Positions 6,645 to 7,860 of a stretch of DNA of 7,860 bases are shown piece by piece; the first letter of the stretch is position 1, and the number at the start of each line of letters is the position of its first letter. The notes beneath the pieces are model-generated. The model was not told the DNA's origin. It did no database searches and saw only the letters and a list, made by a program, of their open reading frames with translations. This DNA is from Actinomycetota bacterium (GTDB lineage: Bacteria > Actinomycetota > Actinomycetes > Nanopelagicales > Nanopelagicaceae): positions 1-7,860 of the forward strand of contig RGOY01000052.1 in assembly GCA_010028225.1 (NCBI GenBank), read 5' to 3'. The position numbers and the translations under genes are program-made.

Positions 6645-6920
6645 GTGCCACATATGGGATGGAATATCGTGGAGAGCAATCCGAAGTCAGAATTATTTGG
6701 TGGCGTCGAGGGAGAGCGTTTTTACTTCGTTCACTCGTATGCGGCTCTTGCGCCCAACAAAGAGAGCGAGAAACTGATTCCTTCGTGGAGCGAATATGGA
6801 GCACGTTTCATTTCAGCGCTGGAGTACGAAACTCTTTCGGCAACGCAATTCCACCCGGAAAAGAGTGGCCCAGCCGGACTGAAATTCCTCACCAACTGGT
6901 CCAAGAAGACTGCCGCCTGA
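6645..6920 (+). CDS. hisH: Imidazole glycerol phosphate synthase glutaminase subunit, C-terminal part after the TAG
   Basis: This is the second part of hisH in the same frame. Homology starts at 6621 (VERLPAKV), but the first start codons are GTG 6645 and ATG 6654. There is only a weak AAGG (6639-6642) before them, so independent translation is doubtful. It carries VPHMGWN, FYFVHSYAA (the conserved block before the active site) and ATQFHPEKSG with the catalytic His and Glu (codons 182 and 184 of the whole gene), then the usual end LTNW. The stop is TGA 6918, whose last two bases are part of the priA ribosome binding site. With the N-terminal part it makes one complete HisH; alone it lacks the nucleophilic Cys. 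Confidence 0.85.
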   Translation: MPHMGWNIVESNPKSELFGGVEGERFYFVHSYAALAPNKESEKLIPSWSEYGARFISALEYETLSATQFHPEKSGPAGLKFLTNWSKKTAA

Positions 6921-6924
6921 GGGA
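6919..6924 (+). promoter_or_regulatory. Ribosome binding site of priA
   Basis: GAGGGA overlaps the hisH stop codon and lies 7 bases before ATG 6932. It fixes this ATG as the start. The frame is open upstream to 6659, but only as the shadow of hisH. Confidence 0.7.
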
Positions 6925-6931
6925 ACGAGAG

Positions 6932-7663
6932 ATGGAACCTATTCTTAACGTCATCCCTGCGATAGATATCAAGGGCGCTCGAGCCGTGCGTTTGAAGCAA
7001 GGCATGAAGAATCACGTTACAGATTACGGTGATCCAGTTGAACGTGCTTATGAATTTCAAAGGGCCGGAGCGCAGTGGTTACATGTCGTAGATCTTGATG
7101 CTGCATTCGGCGAAGGCAGCAACTGGAAGATCGTCGAATCAATTGTTAAGCAGATCGATATTAAGGTCGAAGTCTCTGGCGGAATAAGAGACGATCGCTC
7201 ACTCGATCGCGCTCTCTCTAGCGGCAGTCACCGTGTCACAATCGGCACCGCAGCCATGGAAAACCCTGCGTGGATTTCTGAGAAGTTTGAGGATCTCGCA
7301 GAAAAGATAATCGTCGCGTTAGATATTCGCGATGGCCGTGTTGCTACCCGTGGGTGGACCGAAGAGACCGTTCCCTATCGCGAAGCAATCAAGCGTCTTG
7401 ATGGCGCGGGCTGTCTTCGCTATATGGTCACCGATATCAGCAAAGATGGCACCTTGACCGGACCGAATTTGTCTCTCCTCGAAGATGTAGCTTCGAATAC
7501 TGAATCGTCAGTCATCGCATCCGGTGGTGTCGCACTTCTCGAAGACATTGCATCGCTTCGTCACCTGGTAGCTCTGGGAATTGAGGGTGCGGTAATAGGT
7601 AAGGCTCTCTATGAAGGTGTCTTTACTCTCGCTGAAGCAATTGAGGTGGCAGAACGTGGTTGA
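6932..7663 (+). CDS. priA: Phosphoribosyl isomerase A (HisA/TrpF-type, PriA subtype)
   Basis: This (beta/alpha)8 barrel performs the Amadori rearrangement of ProFAR to PRFAR in histidine synthesis. In Actinobacteria the same enzyme usually also does the TrpF step (PRA to CdRP) in tryptophan synthesis. The 243-residue protein starts at ATG 6932 behind a good ribosome binding site. The general base Asp12 is in VIPAIDIKGARAVRL and the general acid Asp168 is in TDISKDGTLTGPN. The two phosphate-binding glycine motifs are GGIRDD (83-88) and ASGGV...GAVIGKALY (196-227). The Arg140-Gly141-Trp142 loop matches the Arg/Trp loop (143/145) of Mycobacterium PriA and is the best sign of the PriA subtype over plain HisA. 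The second activity is inferred; no trpF or trp gene is in view. It overlaps hisF by 8 bases. Confidence 0.93.
   Translation: MEPILNVIPAIDIKGARAVRLKQGMKNHVTDYGDPVERAYEFQRAGAQWLHVVDLDAAFGEGSNWKIVESIVKQIDIKVEVSGGIRDDRSLDRALSSGSHRVTIGTAAMENPAWISEKFEDLAEKIIVALDIRDGRVATRGWTEETVPYREAIKRLDGAGCLRYMVTDISKDGTLTGPNLSLLEDVASNTESSVIASGGVALLEDIASLRHLVALGIEGAVIGKALYEGVFTLAEAIEVAERG
7644..7649 (+). promoter_or_regulatory. Ribosome binding site of hisF
   Basis: AGGTGG inside the end of priA lies 6 bases before GTG 7656 and favours that start over the in-frame GTG at 7668, which has no such site. Confidence 0.55.
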
Positions 7664-7860
7664 TTTAGTGACATCTTCAGCCTCCGCAACTTCTCAAGCA
7701 CGAAACCTTGCGGTGAGGGTCATTGCCTGTCTTGATGTCAAGCAAGGGCGTGTGGTCAAAGGGAGAAAATTTGTTGACCTCAAAGATGCCGGCGATCCGG
7801 TAGAGCTTGCTTTGAAGTATTACCGTGATGGCGTCGATGAGATTACTTTCCTTGATATTG
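7656..7860 (+). CDS. hisF: Imidazole glycerol phosphate synthase cyclase subunit, 3' end off the window
   Basis: HisF is the cyclase/synthase barrel that pairs with HisH. It uses the ammonia released there to convert PRFAR to imidazoleglycerol phosphate and AICAR. The first 68 codons are visible. LAVRVIACLDVKQGRVVKG holds the catalytic Asp27 (Asp11 of Thermotoga HisF) and the phosphate-binding Lys35 (Lys19), followed by FVDLKDAGDPVELA and DEITFLDI, all typical. From GTG 7656 the protein has about 17 residues before LAVRVI, rich in Ser, Thr and Ala, whereas most HisF proteins begin two to four residues before this point. GTG 7668 would shorten the tail by four. The start overlaps priA by 8 bases, the last gene junction of the operon in view. 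Confidence 0.93.
   Translation, partial: MVDLVTSSASATSQARNLAVRVIACLDVKQGRVVKGRKFVDLKDAGDPVELALKYYRDGVDEITFLDI

Noticed and set aside
6659..6931. Open extension of the priA frame upstream of ATG 6932, which would make a 334-residue protein
   Set aside because: It lies over the conserved hisH C-terminus in another frame, its translation shows no homology, and ATG 6932 has a good ribosome binding site and the normal PriA N-terminus.
1..7860. Novel defence system, mobile element, CRISPR array, tRNA or repeat cluster
   Set aside because: The window is filled almost wholly by dnaE and his genes with gaps of at most 32 bases. I saw no direct-repeat array, inverted terminal repeats, transposase or RNA gene.

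Overview
The window looks like part of a moderate-GC actinobacterial (Actinomycetota) chromosome. All genes are on the + strand. Two 60-base lines counted by hand hold 27 and 32 G+C, so GC is roughly half. The actinobacterial call rests on three things: a PHP-domain replicative polymerase of the DnaE1 type, the order dnaE-hisD-hisC-hisB-hisH-priA-hisF, and a HisA homologue of the PriA subtype (the bifunctional HisA/TrpF of Actinobacteria). A freshwater acI/Nanopelagicales-like lineage is a reasonable guess from GC and gene order, but the sequence alone does not prove it.

Layout: 2-3204 is dnaE, missing its first ~45 codons off the left edge. It is broken into two reading frames that overlap at TTGA (2407-2410). 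Against DnaE1 proteins it lacks about 32 residues at the frame break (helix-hairpin-helix region) and, separately, about 23 residues in frame near 2806-2814 (start of the OB fold). From 3219 to the right edge runs a compact histidine operon: hisD (3219-4565), hisC (4562-5695), hisB (5728-6312), hisH (6309-6920, interrupted by an in-frame TAG at 6618), priA (6932-7663) and hisF (7656 to beyond the edge). Gaps are 14, 32 and 11 bases and the other junctions overlap by 4 or 8 bases, so there is no room for tRNAs, riboswitches or mobile elements. A TACAAT hexamer 7 bases before the hisD GTG suggests a leaderless transcript start for the his operon.

How the genes work together: HisB, HisC and HisD carry out late steps of histidine synthesis (imidazoleglycerol-phosphate dehydration, transamination, and the final oxidation of histidinol). 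HisH and HisF form the glutamine amidotransferase/cyclase that takes the PriA product (PRFAR) and releases imidazoleglycerol phosphate and AICAR. hisG, hisE, hisI and the phosphatase gene are not in view.

I see no new defence, mobile or signalling system. What deserves attention are three lesions in otherwise well-conserved genes: two microhomology-like deletions in dnaE and one amber codon in hisH. They are most simply explained as sequencing or assembly errors, or as real damage in one strain. A functional split or trimmed polymerase is a less likely alternative that can be tested.
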